Source: JBDTSW01 sp051004675 (lineage in GTDB: Bacteria > Actinomycetota > Thermoleophilia > Solirubrobacterales > 70-9). Taken from it: a stretch of 64,000 nt of DNA. The notes beneath the pieces were generated by a model, which saw nothing but the letters and a program-made list of their open reading frames with translations, was not told the origin of the DNA and ran no database searches. The first letter of the stretch is position 1; every line of letters starts with the position of its first letter. The stretch spans positions 1 to 64,000 of the forward strand of contig JBPCKC010000025.1 in NCBI GenBank assembly GCA_051004675.1. The letters run 5' to 3'. Below, one piece after another: positions 8,639-18,264 of the stretch. The position numbers and the translations under genes were made by a program.

Positions 8639-9241
8639 CTACGAATCGAGCCGGTCGAGCAGCTCGCCGAGGATCCGGGCCGTGGCGCCCCAGATCAGGT
8701 GTTCGCCCATCTGGTAGGTAGGCGTTCGGAAGGGAACGCCCATGCGCACCAGCCGGCGCATCTCGTAGGCGCCGCGAAGCTCGGAGACGCGGAAGCGAAG
8801 CACGGAGGCCACCTCGGCAGGGTTCGGCTGGAGCTCCGAGGCATCAGGGATCGCCCCCACGAACGGGTGGACCTTGTAGCTGGTCACGAAGGTCCCGATC
8901 GGCGGCAGCGCGCCGAGGAGCTCAACGTCGGAGGGCTCGAGGCCAACCTCCTCGTGGGCCTCGCGCAGCGCGGTCGCCAGCAACTCCTCCTCGGACCCGT
9001 CGCGCCGCCCGCCCGGGAACGAGATCTCGCCTGCGTGGCGTCGCAGGTCTCCTCGGCGCTCGGTGAACACCACGGTGGGATCGGGGCCAGGGTCAGATTC
9101 CCGCCGGGGGTCTGACCCCAGAGGGGTCACAACGAGCGGCACGAGCACGGCGGCCTCGGTTCGCCCGTGGGCATCCATCGCCGCCGCCTCGGCGGGATCG
9201 AGGAGCCGCGCGCGCAGCTCCGCGAGGCGGTCAGCGCTCAA
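8639..9241 (-). CDS. NUDIX hydrolase, CoA pyrophosphatase-like
   Basis: A 200-residue protein with the NUDIX box GGRRDGSEEELLATALREAH plus EEVGL, in the arrangement of NudL/YeaB-type CoA diphosphatases that hydrolyse CoA and acyl-CoA to 3',5'-ADP and phosphopantetheine. The upstream LLVPL-like strand and the FPGG before the box also fit. Between residues 42 and 55 an insertion (GSDPRRESDPGPDP) is encoded by the GGGGTCAGA repeat element; it replaces a surface loop just before the second strand. The start is a TTG without a clear ribosome site, so the first residues are less certain. Confidence 0.88.
   Translation of the reverse strand: MSADRLAELRARLLDPAEAAAMDAHGRTEAAVLVPLVVTPLGSDPRRESDPGPDPTVVFTERRGDLRRHAGEISFPGGRRDGSEEELLATALREAHEEVGLEPSDVELLGALPPIGTFVTSYKVHPFVGAIPDASELQPNPAEVASVLRFRVSELRGAYEMRRLVRMGVPFRTPTYQMGEHLIWGATARILGELLDRLDS
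9090..9119. repeat. GGGTCAGA ... TCTGACCCC inverted-repeat element, copy 2
   Basis: A 30-bp copy with GGGTCAGATTCCC then GGGGTCTGACCCC. It lies in frame within the NUDIX gene and adds a GSDP-rich loop. Confidence 0.75.
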
Positions 9242-9281
9242 GCTGGACGACCGATTCCGAATGCCCGCACACGCGGATCAC

Positions 9282-9453
9282 CTAGAGGCGTGATGTGGGT
9301 TCCCTACGCACGCGGATGACGCCTGGGCAGCGTCGCCGGATCGCGCCCGTCGGGACTCGCCCGTAGTCCCGACTACGGGCTTCGCCCGCCGGCCACGCCC
9401 GGCTCGCTTCCAGGCGCCCCCGCGCACATAGGCCACCCACATCAAGCCTCTAG
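9282..9453. repeat. 172-bp imperfect palindrome (MITE-like or structured element)
   Basis: The outer 19 bp (9282-9300 and 9435-9453) are inverse complements at 18 of 19 positions. Pairing continues inward with mismatches (left CGCGGATGACGCCTGG against right CCAGGCGCCCCCGCG), and the centre is the perfect CCCGTAGTC-CC-GACTACGGG at 9360-9379. The right arm reaches into the stop codon of the osmC-like gene. It lies between two minus-strand genes, so it could terminate or attenuate transcription, or be a non-autonomous transposable element. No ORF is inside. Confidence 0.75.
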
Positions 9454-9845
9454 ACCCGCTCGATCCGGTCCTCGATCGATACCGGCATCTCGCCGGCGAG
9501 GGCCTTGTGGACCGGGCACTTGCCGGCGATCACCCGCAGGCGCTCGAGCTGCTCCTCGTCGAGATCGCATGCGACCTTCAGCGTCACGGTGAAGGCTCGC
9601 TCTGGCTCGCTCGTCATCTCCACGTCCACCTCGACGTGGCCGAGCTCCCACCCCTTGCGCTCCGCGTACATCTCGATCGTGATCGCGGTGCAGCCGGCCA
9701 GGGCCGCCGCCATCAGGCGGGTGGGGGAGGCCCCGAGGTCGGTCCCGCCGTCGGCCTCGGGCTCGTCCGTGACGAGGGAGTGGCCGTCCACCTCGAGGTC
9801 GTGTGCGTAGCCGTCCCGGCGACTGGCCGTGGCCCGGACCGCCAT
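9450..9845 (-). CDS. OsmC-family peroxiredoxin-like protein
   Basis: A 131-residue OsmC/YhfA-type protein expected to reduce organic peroxides. The two family cysteines are present, one in LAGCTAITIEMYAERKG and one in GKCPVHKAL. It is the last gene of an operon with DUF1015 and a cobalamin adenosyltransferase: its ATG overlaps the TGA of the latter as TGATG, so it is probably translationally coupled. The stop codon lies within the right arm of the 172-bp palindrome. Confidence 0.9.
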   Translation of the reverse strand: MAVRATASRRDGYAHDLEVDGHSLVTDEPEADGGTDLGASPTRLMAAALAGCTAITIEMYAERKGWELGHVEVDVEMTSEPERAFTVTLKVACDLDEEQLERLRVIAGKCPVHKALAGEMPVSIEDRIERV

Positions 9846-10420
9846 CAGCCGTCGTCGCTCGCGGCATCGCGGCCGGCGAAAAGCTCCGGGTCGGGGACGT
9901 CGGCGAAGCGTGCCATCGCGTACGCGGCGTCCGAGGCGCGGTTGAGGTAGCGCAGCACCTCGCCGGAGACCTCCTCGCTGGATGCCAGCGAAACCGTGCG
10001 GCGCTCGGCGCGGCGGATCGCGGCCCTGGCGACGTCGAGCGCGGCTGAGAGCGGGCGCCCGCCGGGGATGACGAACTTGGGTGGCAGCTCGACGCGGCCC
10101 ATGTAGCGGTCGATCACGCCGTCGAGCTCGTCGGCCATCGCAGCGGTCACCCGCGAGACGCCGTCCTTAAGGCGCTCGGCGGCCTCGGGCGCGGTGGCGA
10201 GCTCGGCGCCGGCGACGAAGAGCTCGTTTTGCATGCGCAGCACGTCGGCCGCGATCTCCGCGTCGTCAGCTCCGCAGATCGAGCGGGCGGCCCCCAGCGC
10301 CGAGCATGCCTCGTCGATCGACCCGTACGCCTCGGTGCGGGGGTCGGACTTCTGAACGCGCCCGCCGTACCACAGCGAGGTGGTGCCGTCGTCGCCCTTC
10401 TTCGTGTAGATCCGCGTCAT
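9845..10420 (-). CDS. Cob(I)alamin adenosyltransferase, PduO type
   Basis: A 191-residue ATP:corrinoid adenosyltransferase that makes adenosylcobalamin. The N-terminal MTRIYTKKGDDGTTSLWYGG ATP loop, the GSIDEACSALG segment, and the C-terminal RRAERRTVSL and YLNRASDAAYAMAR motifs match the PduO family. It follows the DUF1015 gene after 3 nt and overlaps the osmC-like gene by one base. No cobalamin-dependent enzyme is in the window, although the nearby propionyl-type carboxylase genes would fit a methylmalonyl-CoA pathway elsewhere. Confidence 0.93.
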   Translation of the reverse strand: MTRIYTKKGDDGTTSLWYGGRVQKSDPRTEAYGSIDEACSALGAARSICGADDAEIAADVLRMQNELFVAGAELATAPEAAERLKDGVSRVTAAMADELDGVIDRYMGRVELPPKFVIPGGRPLSAALDVARAAIRRAERRTVSLASSEEVSGEVLRYLNRASDAAYAMARFADVPDPELFAGRDAASDDG

Positions 10421-10423
10421 TGG

Positions 10424-11677
10424 CTACAGCGGATTGAACACGATGCCGGTGAGCACCTTCGGGAAGAAGAAGGTGGACTTCGGCGGCATCGTCTCACCCG
10501 CGGCCGCCACGGCGCGCACCTGGTCGACCGGAGTCGGGCGCAGGAGGAAGGCGACCTGGTAGGAGCCGTCGTCATCGATGGTCGCGAGCGCCTCGTCCAT
10601 GCTCTTCGCGTAGCCGATCCCGCGCTTGGCCTCCACGTCCTCGGCCGACATCCCGAGTGCCTCCTTCAGGATCAGCTCCTCCAGGATCGCGGCGTCCAGG
10701 CGGCGGTAGGCCTCGGAGCGGTCGGCGAGCAGCTCGTCGATTCTCGCGGTGTCCTTCAGCCGCAGGCGAAAGCCTTGGCGCAGGTGCGAGTCGATGTAGC
10801 CGAACACGCCGACGCCCTCGGTGCCCGCCGGGTCCAGCCGCCCGTTGGGGACCTCCTCGATCTCGAAGTGCTCGCGCAGGGCGTCTGCCAGGACCTCCGG
10901 CTTGTCCGTGCCGGTGAATCCGCCCAGCAGCCGGTGGTAGCCGAACACGGTGAGGCCCGGGTCCTCGAGGGAGACCAGGCACATGAGCGTGTAGCGGTGA
11001 TCGCCCTCGCCGCCGACCTCGTCGGCGTAAACGCGCGCCGTCTCGTAGCGGTGATGCCCGTCGGCGATCAGGAGCTCGGCGTCCGCAAGCTCTTCGCACA
11101 GCGTCTCGATCGCCGCGGGGTCGCTCACCCGCCAGACGCGGTTGACCGTGCCGCCGGCGTCGGTCGCCTCCCCCCAGGGGTCTCCCAGCGCCGGCTCCAG
11201 CGTGCTCCAGGCGTCGCCGGGGTGCAGCGAGAAGATGGGGGAGAGGTTGTGCGCGGTCGCGCGCGTCAGCTCCAGGCGATCCTGCTTGGGGCCGGGCTGG
11301 GTGCGCTCGTGGGGGCGCACGAGGCCGGGCCCGTAGTCGGTCACGCGCACCCGCCCCAGGAAGCCGCGGCGGGTGTAGCTCTCCCCGTCGGGGCCGCGGT
11401 AGGACTGCTCGAGCGCCCACAGCGCGGGCTCGGAGTCGGCGACGAGCACGCCGTCGTTCCGCCAGCCGGCCAGCAGGCGCGCGGCGTGCTGGTAGCGATC
11501 GCTGCCCCCCAGGTCCTCGGGCAGGTCCAGCTCGACCGCGTTGTGGTGGGAGCGGGCGACCAGGGCCCCGCGGGTGGCCGCGTCGATCACGTCGTAGGGA
11601 GGCGCCAGTAGATCGTCGAGGGCCCCGGCCTCGGACAGGTCGTAGTGGAGGGCGAGAAGGGGCTTCACCTCGGGCAT
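10424..11677 (-). CDS. DUF1015 family protein
   Basis: A 417-residue protein of the widespread DUF1015 family, which has no assigned reaction. Recognisable segments are LLAPPYDVID near residue 24, RPHERTQPGPKQDRL, ADGHHRYETA and a C-terminal FPKVLTGIVFNPL-like end. It heads the operon with the adenosyltransferase and OsmC genes. TAGGGT at 11687-11692 is 9 nt upstream of the ATG. In other organisms DUF1015 genes often lie near serine biosynthesis genes; none is visible here. Confidence 0.9.
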   Translation of the reverse strand: MPEVKPLLALHYDLSEAGALDDLLAPPYDVIDAATRGALVARSHHNAVELDLPEDLGGSDRYQHAARLLAGWRNDGVLVADSEPALWALEQSYRGPDGESYTRRGFLGRVRVTDYGPGLVRPHERTQPGPKQDRLELTRATAHNLSPIFSLHPGDAWSTLEPALGDPWGEATDAGGTVNRVWRVSDPAAIETLCEELADAELLIADGHHRYETARVYADEVGGEGDHRYTLMCLVSLEDPGLTVFGYHRLLGGFTGTDKPEVLADALREHFEIEEVPNGRLDPAGTEGVGVFGYIDSHLRQGFRLRLKDTARIDELLADRSEAYRRLDAAILEELILKEALGMSAEDVEAKRGIGYAKSMDEALATIDDDGSYQVAFLLRPTPVDQVRAVAAAGETMPPKSTFFFPKVLTGIVFNPL

Positions 11678-11863
11678 CGGCGGGCAACCCTAGTGCCTTC
11701 GCCGCGGCCGGCGGTTCGGTGATCGCCCCGCTCGCCGCCCGGCGATCAAATCTCCGCTCGTAGCGGCTTTTTGGTGGACGGGGTGGCCATTCGGGCTATC
11801 GAGGGCTGGCCGCTCCGGATAGGCTCGCCGCGCTCGAGCTGCGAAACACGGAAAGGGAGAGCT

Positions 11864-12217
11864 TTGAAGCTTGTGATCGGGATCGTTCGGCCCGAGAAGG
11901 CAAACGATGTCCTCGAGGCGCTTTACCGCGCCGAGGTGAGAGGTGTCTCCATGAGCCGAGTCCAGGGCCATGGAGGAGAGCTCGAGCGAGTCGAGACCTA
12001 CCGCGGGACGACGGTGCAGGTGGGACTCGCGGACAAAATGCGCTTCGAGGTCGCCGTCTCCGAGGCGTTCGTCCAGCCGGCGATCGACGCCCTCTGCGAG
12101 GGCGGGCGCACCGGGGAGGTCGGCGACGGCAAGATCTTCGTGCTCGACCTCGAGCGCGCGGTTCGCATCCGCACCGGCGAATCCGACGACCAGGCCGTCA
12201 CGCCGATGGGGAGCTAA
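11864..12217 (+). CDS. PII-family signal protein, atypical T-loop
   Basis: A 117-residue PII protein that should sense 2-oxoglutarate and ATP/ADP and bind the ammonium channel encoded 3 nt downstream. The C-terminal signature GDGKIFVLDLERAVRIRTGE is intact, as are Arg47 and Lys58. Position 51, a tyrosine that is uridylylated or adenylylated in GlnB/GlnK, is valine (YRGTTVQVG). The start is TTG with an AAAGGGAGAG ribosome site; a possible -10 box TAGGCT is at 11820-11825, giving a short leader. The long frame beginning at 11771 is not a better start because PII proteins begin MKLVIGIVRP. Confidence 0.93.
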   Translation: MKLVIGIVRPEKANDVLEALYRAEVRGVSMSRVQGHGGELERVETYRGTTVQVGLADKMRFEVAVSEAFVQPAIDALCEGGRTGEVGDGKIFVLDLERAVRIRTGESDDQAVTPMGS

Positions 12218-12220
12218 GCG

Positions 12221-13522
<1,302 letters not shown>

Positions 13523-13641
13523 CGCGCGCACGCACCGCAGTGAGCCGCGGCCCTCCTTCGGAGACAGCCGACTGCTGCTCGGCATGGAAACGAGAGCGCG
13601 GCCGAGCACGGCATCTCTCGGCAGGGACGGCGGCGCAACCA

Positions 13642-14418
13642 CTAACCGGGGGCCGAAACCGTCTCGGCACGGGCCCATAGACCGCGAAGCGATGAGGCGA
13701 GCCGCTCGGGCTCGATCCGGTGCGGCGGGTCGAAGTGGTGTCGCTCCTCGAACACCTCGAGCGTGAAGTCAGAAAACACGCCGGCCAGGCGCTTGGCCAT
13801 CCTCTCGTAGTAGTCGGGGTTGCTGAGGCCGCCGAGCGCGAAGTAGACGGGACGGCGGAAGCGGCGAAGCGCCTCCAGATCGAGGTCGCCGGCCCTGAAC
13901 GCGCGCATGAACGCCTTCAGCCCGGCCGGCCGCGTCGCCATCCACGGCGGCATGGGCCCGGACGGTGGCGGTGGCGTTTCTACGCCCGGGCGTAGGCCGG
14001 TCTGCACGAACGCCGGCATCATCTCCTCCGGCGGGAGGGCCATGATCCGCTCGTACTCTCGCCATACAGTCTCCTCAGCCGGGTCGAGCCCTTCGCTCCC
14101 CGCCCACGCGGGCTCGAGCAGCGCGAGACTTCGTAGCCGCTCCGGATAGGTTGCGCCGAAGGCCAGGCTCGAGGCGCCTCCACCGGAGTAGCCCACGAGG
14201 TGGAAGCGCTCGAATCCGGAGGCTTGGGCAGTCCGCAGGATTCCCTCGATCTCGACGTCGAGCGCGTAGTTGGCCGGGGGCTCGTCGCCGGCGTAGACCT
14301 CGAGCTCCTTGGCCACCGCCTCGACCTCGCCACCGAGCGCCTCCAGCAACGCCCCGTAGGCCAGGCCGGCCGGGAGCACGCCTCCGGGAAGCAGGATCAC
14401 CTGTGGTCGCGCATCCAT
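13642..14418 (-). CDS. Alpha/beta hydrolase
   Basis: A 258-residue alpha/beta-hydrolase. The nucleophile elbow is GYSGGGAS near residue 82, preceded by VILLPGGVLPAG, the oxyanion-hole strand, and followed by a late acidic/His pair (EERHHFDPPHR), the expected catalytic His. Esterase or lactonase activity is plausible; the substrate is unknown. The open frame runs on far upstream as antisense of the delta-60 gene and tRNAs, but ATG 14418 is chosen: TATGAT at 14434-14439 is a near-consensus -10 box 15 nt upstream. The delta-60 gene is transcribed divergently from the same 93-bp gap. Confidence 0.85.
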   Translation of the reverse strand: MDARPQVILLPGGVLPAGLAYGALLEALGGEVEAVAKELEVYAGDEPPANYALDVEIEGILRTAQASGFERFHLVGYSGGGASSLAFGATYPERLRSLALLEPAWAGSEGLDPAEETVWREYERIMALPPEEMMPAFVQTGLRPGVETPPPPSGPMPPWMATRPAGLKAFMRAFRAGDLDLEALRRFRRPVYFALGGLSNPDYYERMAKRLAGVFSDFTLEVFEERHHFDPPHRIEPERLASSLRGLWARAETVSAPG

Positions 14419-14511
14419 GAGAGCCCGGCCGCGATCATACGCCTCACCCTCGCCGCCACGATCGAAACGCCGCCAGCGGGGGGGGGCCGAAAAGCCCGTA
14501 AGGTCGTCTCC

Positions 14512-15879
14512 ATGATCCGCCCCGCCTCGTACGCCAACCTGATGGCCGCCGGGCGAAGCCGGCGCTTCGGCGGCGCCATAGCGCTCTTCTTGCTGGCGCT
14601 CGCGATCGCCGCCGCCGAGGCCTGGGCGGCGCCCGGCGACCTCGACCCCAGCTTCTCGGGCGATGGCCGCCAAACGACCGGGTTCGCAAACGGCAGCGAC
14701 GACGACGAGGGCCAGGCGGTGGCGATCCAGCGCGACGGCAAGATCGTCGTCGCGGGGCTCTCGGACCAGGGCGCCAGCGAAGTCTTCGCCGTGGCCCGCT
14801 TCGAGGCGAACGGCGACCTCGACCCCAGCTTCTCGGGCGACGGCCGCCAAACGATCGGGTTCCCCGTAAACGGCGATTCCGACGAGGGCCAGGCGGTGGC
14901 GATCCAGCGCGACGGCAAGATCGTCGTCGCGGGCTTCTCGTGGAACCACGGCGAGGCCGCCCTGGCCCGCCTCGAGGCGGACGGCGACCTCGACCCCAGC
15001 TTCTCGGGCGACGGCCGCATGACGATCAGGCATATCAGACACCGCGTGATCGACTTTTTCGTCCACGGGGTGGCGATCCAGCCCGACGGCAAGATCGTCA
15101 TCGCGGGCTCCTACGACGGCGTTTTCTCGAACGGCGACTTCGCCCTGGCCCGCGTCAAGGCGAATGGCAAACTCGACCCCAGCTTCTCGGGCGACGGCTT
15201 CCAGAAGATCAAGTTCCGCAACGGCTCCCGCGACGACGTCGGCCGGGCCGTAGCGATCCAGCGCGACGGCAAGATCGTCGTCGCGGGCTACTCGTACCGG
15301 GGCAGCGACTACGACTTCGCCCTGGCCCGCGTCAAGGCGAATGGCAAACTCGACCACGGCTTCTCGGGCGACGGCCGCCAGACGATCAGGTTCGGCAACG
15401 GCGACGGCGACGACTACGCCTTCGCTTTGGCGATCCAGCGCGACGGCAAGATCGTCGTCACGGGGCTCTCGTACCCGGGCAGCGGCTCCGCCTCCGACTT
15501 CGCCGTGGCCCGCGTCAAGGCGAATGGCAAACTCGACCACGCCTTCTCGGGCAACGGCCGCCAGACGATCAAGTTCGGCAACAAGTCCGTCGCCCTCGGC
15601 GTGGCGATCCAGCCCGACGGCAAGATCGTCATCGCTGGCTGGGGCGATGCAAACCTGGACTCCGACTTCGCCCTGGCCCGCCTCGAGCCGGACGGCGACC
15701 TCGACCCCAGCTTCTCGGGCGACGGCCGCCAGACGACAGATTTCCTCCTCTTCGGCGACTTCGGCTGGGCCGTAGCGCTCCAGCGCGACGGCAAGATCGT
15801 CGTCGCGGGGTACTCGCACCAGGGCCCCAAGGGCAGCGTCAACACGGACTTCGCCGTGGCCCGGTTCCTGGGCGGGTAG
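14512..15879 (+). CDS. Secreted delta-60 repeat protein (seven-unit propeller)
   Basis: A 455-residue protein with a signal peptide (hydrophobic core ALFLLALAIAAAEAWA) and then seven delta-60 repeats, each about 55 residues and built on LDPSFSGDGR ... VAIQxDGKIVVAG ... FALARxxxxG. Seven units suggest a seven-bladed beta-propeller displayed outside the cell. Binding partner unknown. TAAGGT at 14499-14504 is 7 nt upstream of the ATG, indicating a leaderless transcript. The repeated DNA keeps the antisense strand open, which creates a long false ORF. Confidence 0.88.
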   Translation: MIRPASYANLMAAGRSRRFGGAIALFLLALAIAAAEAWAAPGDLDPSFSGDGRQTTGFANGSDDDEGQAVAIQRDGKIVVAGLSDQGASEVFAVARFEANGDLDPSFSGDGRQTIGFPVNGDSDEGQAVAIQRDGKIVVAGFSWNHGEAALARLEADGDLDPSFSGDGRMTIRHIRHRVIDFFVHGVAIQPDGKIVIAGSYDGVFSNGDFALARVKANGKLDPSFSGDGFQKIKFRNGSRDDVGRAVAIQRDGKIVVAGYSYRGSDYDFALARVKANGKLDHGFSGDGRQTIRFGNGDGDDYAFALAIQRDGKIVVTGLSYPGSGSASDFAVARVKANGKLDHAFSGNGRQTIKFGNKSVALGVAIQPDGKIVIAGWGDANLDSDFALARLEPDGDLDPSFSGDGRQTTDFLLFGDFGWAVALQRDGKIVVAGYSHQGPKGSVNTDFAVARFLGG

Positions 15880-15944
15880 GGTCTGGCGAAGCGGAAGTCC
15901 CGCGCCCCATCGGTGGGAATCGAAACCCGATGCTTGCTCGCTAG

Positions 15945-16018
15945 TCGGGGCGCCCGGATTTGAACCGGGGACCTCTGCCACCCAAAGGCAGCGCGCTACC
16001 AGGCTGCGCCACGCCCCG
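15945..16018 (-). tRNA. tRNA-Pro(UGG)
   Basis: A 74-nt cloverleaf with acceptor CGGGGCG/CGCCCCG, discriminator A, and anticodon loop TTTGGGT giving UGG. The TTCAAAT T-loop is present. CCA is not encoded. A TACACT -10 box (16027-16032, complement) is 8 nt upstream. Confidence 0.95.
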
Positions 16019-16052
16019 AGGAGACGAGTGTAAAGCCGGCTCCCCTGCTCCC

Positions 16053-16090
16053 TGATGCTTTCGGTAGCCCATGGACTACCGGATGCATCA
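16053..16090. promoter_or_regulatory. Hairpin between divergent tRNA promoters
   Basis: Inverted repeat TGATGC(ttt)CGGTAG - 8 nt - CTACCG(gat)GCATCA, two 6-bp stems with a 3x3 internal loop. It sits midway between the -10 boxes of tRNA-Pro and tRNA-Arg, so a role as a shared regulator site is possible but unproven. Confidence 0.45.
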
Positions 16091-16124
16091 GCTGACGCCC
16101 GGGGTGCGGATACCCTGGCTTCAG

Positions 16125-16198
<74 letters not shown>

Positions 16199-16261
16199 CT
16201 CGGGCTCACGCCCTGCCAAACGGGTCCGCCCGCCCGCCGTGACGCTAGATTGAGGGCACCT

Positions 16262-16335
16262 GGTGGGCGTAGCTCAGTTGGTAGAGCTCCTGGTTGTGGT
16301 CCAGGTGGTCGCGGGTTCAAGTCCCGTCGCTCACC
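16262..16335 (+). tRNA. tRNA-His(GUG)
   Basis: A 74-nt tRNA with the extra G-1 paired to C73, typical of tRNA-His. Anticodon stem CCTGG/CCAGG, loop TTGTGGT giving GUG. CCA is not encoded. TAGATT at 16246-16251 is the likely -10 box. Confidence 0.95.
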
Positions 16336-16551
16336 CTCTCGGAAACCCTTTGTTTGCGCCGGATAGTGGTGTGAGGCGCGCACTGGATTCTTAGCGCGGT
16401 CATCAAACGGTCATCAAAATCGCTTCCATCATGCGGAGGCGAGCCGGAGGGTCTGCGCTGCGCATGTTGGCGGCGCCGCTGCGCCAACCAGTGAACTGTT
16501 TGGCGTCGTAGGCCGTATGCCAACTGACAACCCACTTTCGAGGAGGAACTT

Positions 16552-17184
16552 ATGAAGAAGACATGGACATTGGCGATCACGTGCGGTGCGCTGCTCGTGG
16601 TCACCCCGGCCGCACTCGGCAGCCACTACGGCGGCGGCTCCTACGGCGACAACCTCAGGGCAGCCTCGTACATCAACGGCGATGCGGGCAAGAACGCCGA
16701 CGTCGATCCGAACAGCAGTTGCTATCGCCCCGACCAGTACGACATGCAGGCCTTCAGCAGCACGGCGTCCGGCAACCCGGGCAACAACAACGTTCACAAC
16801 GACGCCTGCTTCCTCGACGACCGCGGCAACAAGGTCGGCAAGAACATCGGCGCGACGTTCCAGTCGCGCGGCACCGGCTACATCAGCGCCTGCCCGGACC
16901 CCGACGGCGCCGGCCCGGCGATCCGGATCTTGCGCGACCTCAACGGTGACGGGCGCAACGACAGCTGCTTCCAGAGCAGCTACCAGGAGAACCCGGCGTC
17001 CGCGGCTGGCAACTTCGAGTACCACGCCCGCGTCAACAACACCGGCATGACCGGCTCGCAGGACGTCAAGTGGGGCATGGACCGCGACGCGGACGGCCGC
17101 ATCGACGACCGTAACGACGACAGCATCAAGGTTGACTGGTCCGCGGACGGCAGGTCCGGCGGCAGCTTCTGGGGCGGCTGGTAG
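16552..17184 (+). CDS. Secreted protein with Ca2+-loop-like Asp/Gly motifs
   Basis: A 210-residue secreted protein. The signal peptide (MKKTWTLAITCGALLVVTPAALG) is followed by SHYGGGSYGDN and a cysteine-containing domain; DLNGDGRNDSC and DRDADGRIDDR resemble EF-hand or dockerin calcium loops. A strong ribosome site (GAGGAGGAAC, 7 nt before the ATG) stands out in a window where many genes lack one. Family not recognised. The gene follows the tRNA cluster and ends before a GC-rich hairpin likely to terminate it. Confidence 0.8.
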   Translation: MKKTWTLAITCGALLVVTPAALGSHYGGGSYGDNLRAASYINGDAGKNADVDPNSSCYRPDQYDMQAFSSTASGNPGNNNVHNDACFLDDRGNKVGKNIGATFQSRGTGYISACPDPDGAGPAIRILRDLNGDGRNDSCFQSSYQENPASAAGNFEYHARVNNTGMTGSQDVKWGMDRDADGRIDDRNDDSIKVDWSADGRSGGSFWGGW

Positions 17185-17217
17185 GCCCGGTCCCCGCATC
17201 TCGATTCGACGTCGGAC

Positions 17218-17251
17218 GACGGCCGCGGAGCGCGTAAGCCCCGCGGCCGTC
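17218..17251 (+). terminator. Probable terminator hairpin
   Basis: GACGGCCGCGG, 12-nt loop, CCGCGGCCGTC: an 11-bp perfect stem 33 nt after the secreted-protein stop. There is no strong T-run after it, so it may act with Rho or only as an mRNA-stabilising structure. Confidence 0.55.
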
Positions 17252-17424
17252 GCGGCGCTTTAGCTCGCCGCACGGACAATCGACGGTAATCGCGACCGGC
17301 TCGCGCGTGACGAGTTCGCTGGCTCGCCCGGCGGCGGCCCATCGGGGTCACCCGGCCCGGCGTGCGGACTTTCAAAAGAAAGTGCGTCGCGGCAGTGAAC
17401 CAAAGTCGCCCTGCCCTCGAATGC

Positions 17425-17577
17425 TTAGGCAAGGTCGCCTGTAGGGCCGGGTGCCGTGACGCTCGTCACCACAAACCGGGCGGTAGCGCCCGTGAGGTCA
17501 ACCGGCTTGCCGCTCGGCTCTCTCACTATCTCTTTCAAGGGCGGCGACGTGTCGCCTTGGCGAATCTCGATTGCCAC
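17425..17577 (-). pseudogene. Fragment of a phage baseplate (BppU-like) protein
   Basis: A 50-codon frame starting GTG. The translation has IEIRQGDTSPPLKEIV then GKPVDLTGATARFVVTSV, the usual start of BppU-like phage baseplate or tail proteins (a GDT...pvDLTGAtvrF pattern). The family runs well beyond 100 residues, but here a TAA stops it after 50. It is therefore a truncated remnant. A GGAGG lies 10-14 nt before the GTG. It sits in a decayed zone with other broken genes. Confidence 0.5.
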
Positions 17578-17814
17578 GCCTACCTACCTCCGACGCCTAC
17601 GACGGCGGCGGCGGATGCGCAAATCATCCGCCGCCTGCCGCTTTGCCACTTTCTTGCGTTTCGTTGCCACTAGCTCGCTGCGATCCTGACCGCCGCGTTG
17701 AGCCGCTGAACGGCAAAGAGAGCGTGAAGTTCGAGCCGAACAAGGCTCGTGTTCGTCGCGCCGTCGTTTTCCTCGAACGTCCTCAAGGAAGCCGGCGAGG
17801 CATGGAGCCGCCGC

Positions 17815-18189
17815 TTGGGCGGCCGGCAGCCGCGCCAAGGCCCCGCCCAGGGCCGCGGCCTCGTCGTGGGCAACCGCACGGTGCTCTGGAGAAACTGATC
17901 GCTGATCGGGAGCGTCGTCTCGTGGTGCGGAAAGGGGAGGACGACGGTCAGCGCCCTCCCGACGCAGGATGTCGATCGCCGCGTATCTGACGAGCGTCAT
18001 CGACCACGCTTGAAACGAGCCGCTCGCGGACCGGAACCTGGATCGCCCGCGCCACACCGCCAGGAAGCCGTCCTGAACCGCCTCCTCCGAGCGATGGGCG
18101 TCACCGCAGACCGAGCGAGCGACACGGTAGGCGTGGCTCGAGTGGCGGTCATTAGAGGCAGCCGTAGGCGTCGAGATCCCCGGTGTCCC
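17815..18189 (-). pseudogene. ECF sigma factor remnant
   Basis: An open frame whose translation matches sigma-70 region 2: HAYRVARSVCGDAHRSEE, AVQDGFLAVW, FRSASGSFQAWSMTLVRYAA and IDILRRE. The start of region 4 (ALARLPAAQ) is present, then the frame drifts into unrelated residues with no helix-turn-helix. No start codon lies between the upstream in-frame stop (near 18190) and the region 2 coding part. The gene has therefore lost its start and its DNA-binding C-terminus. Confidence 0.6.
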
Positions 18190-18264
18190 TCACGCAACAC
18201 ATGAGGTCCTCGTCACTTGCTTTGTCCCGAGCTTCCGGGCGGGACGTGCCTGGAGAACTCACGG

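Noticed and set aside
14512..15879. Possible CRISPR or tandem-repeat array
   Set aside because: The recurring DNA units are about 165-180 bp, in frame, and encode delta-60 repeats; there are no 20-40 bp identical repeats with unique spacers.
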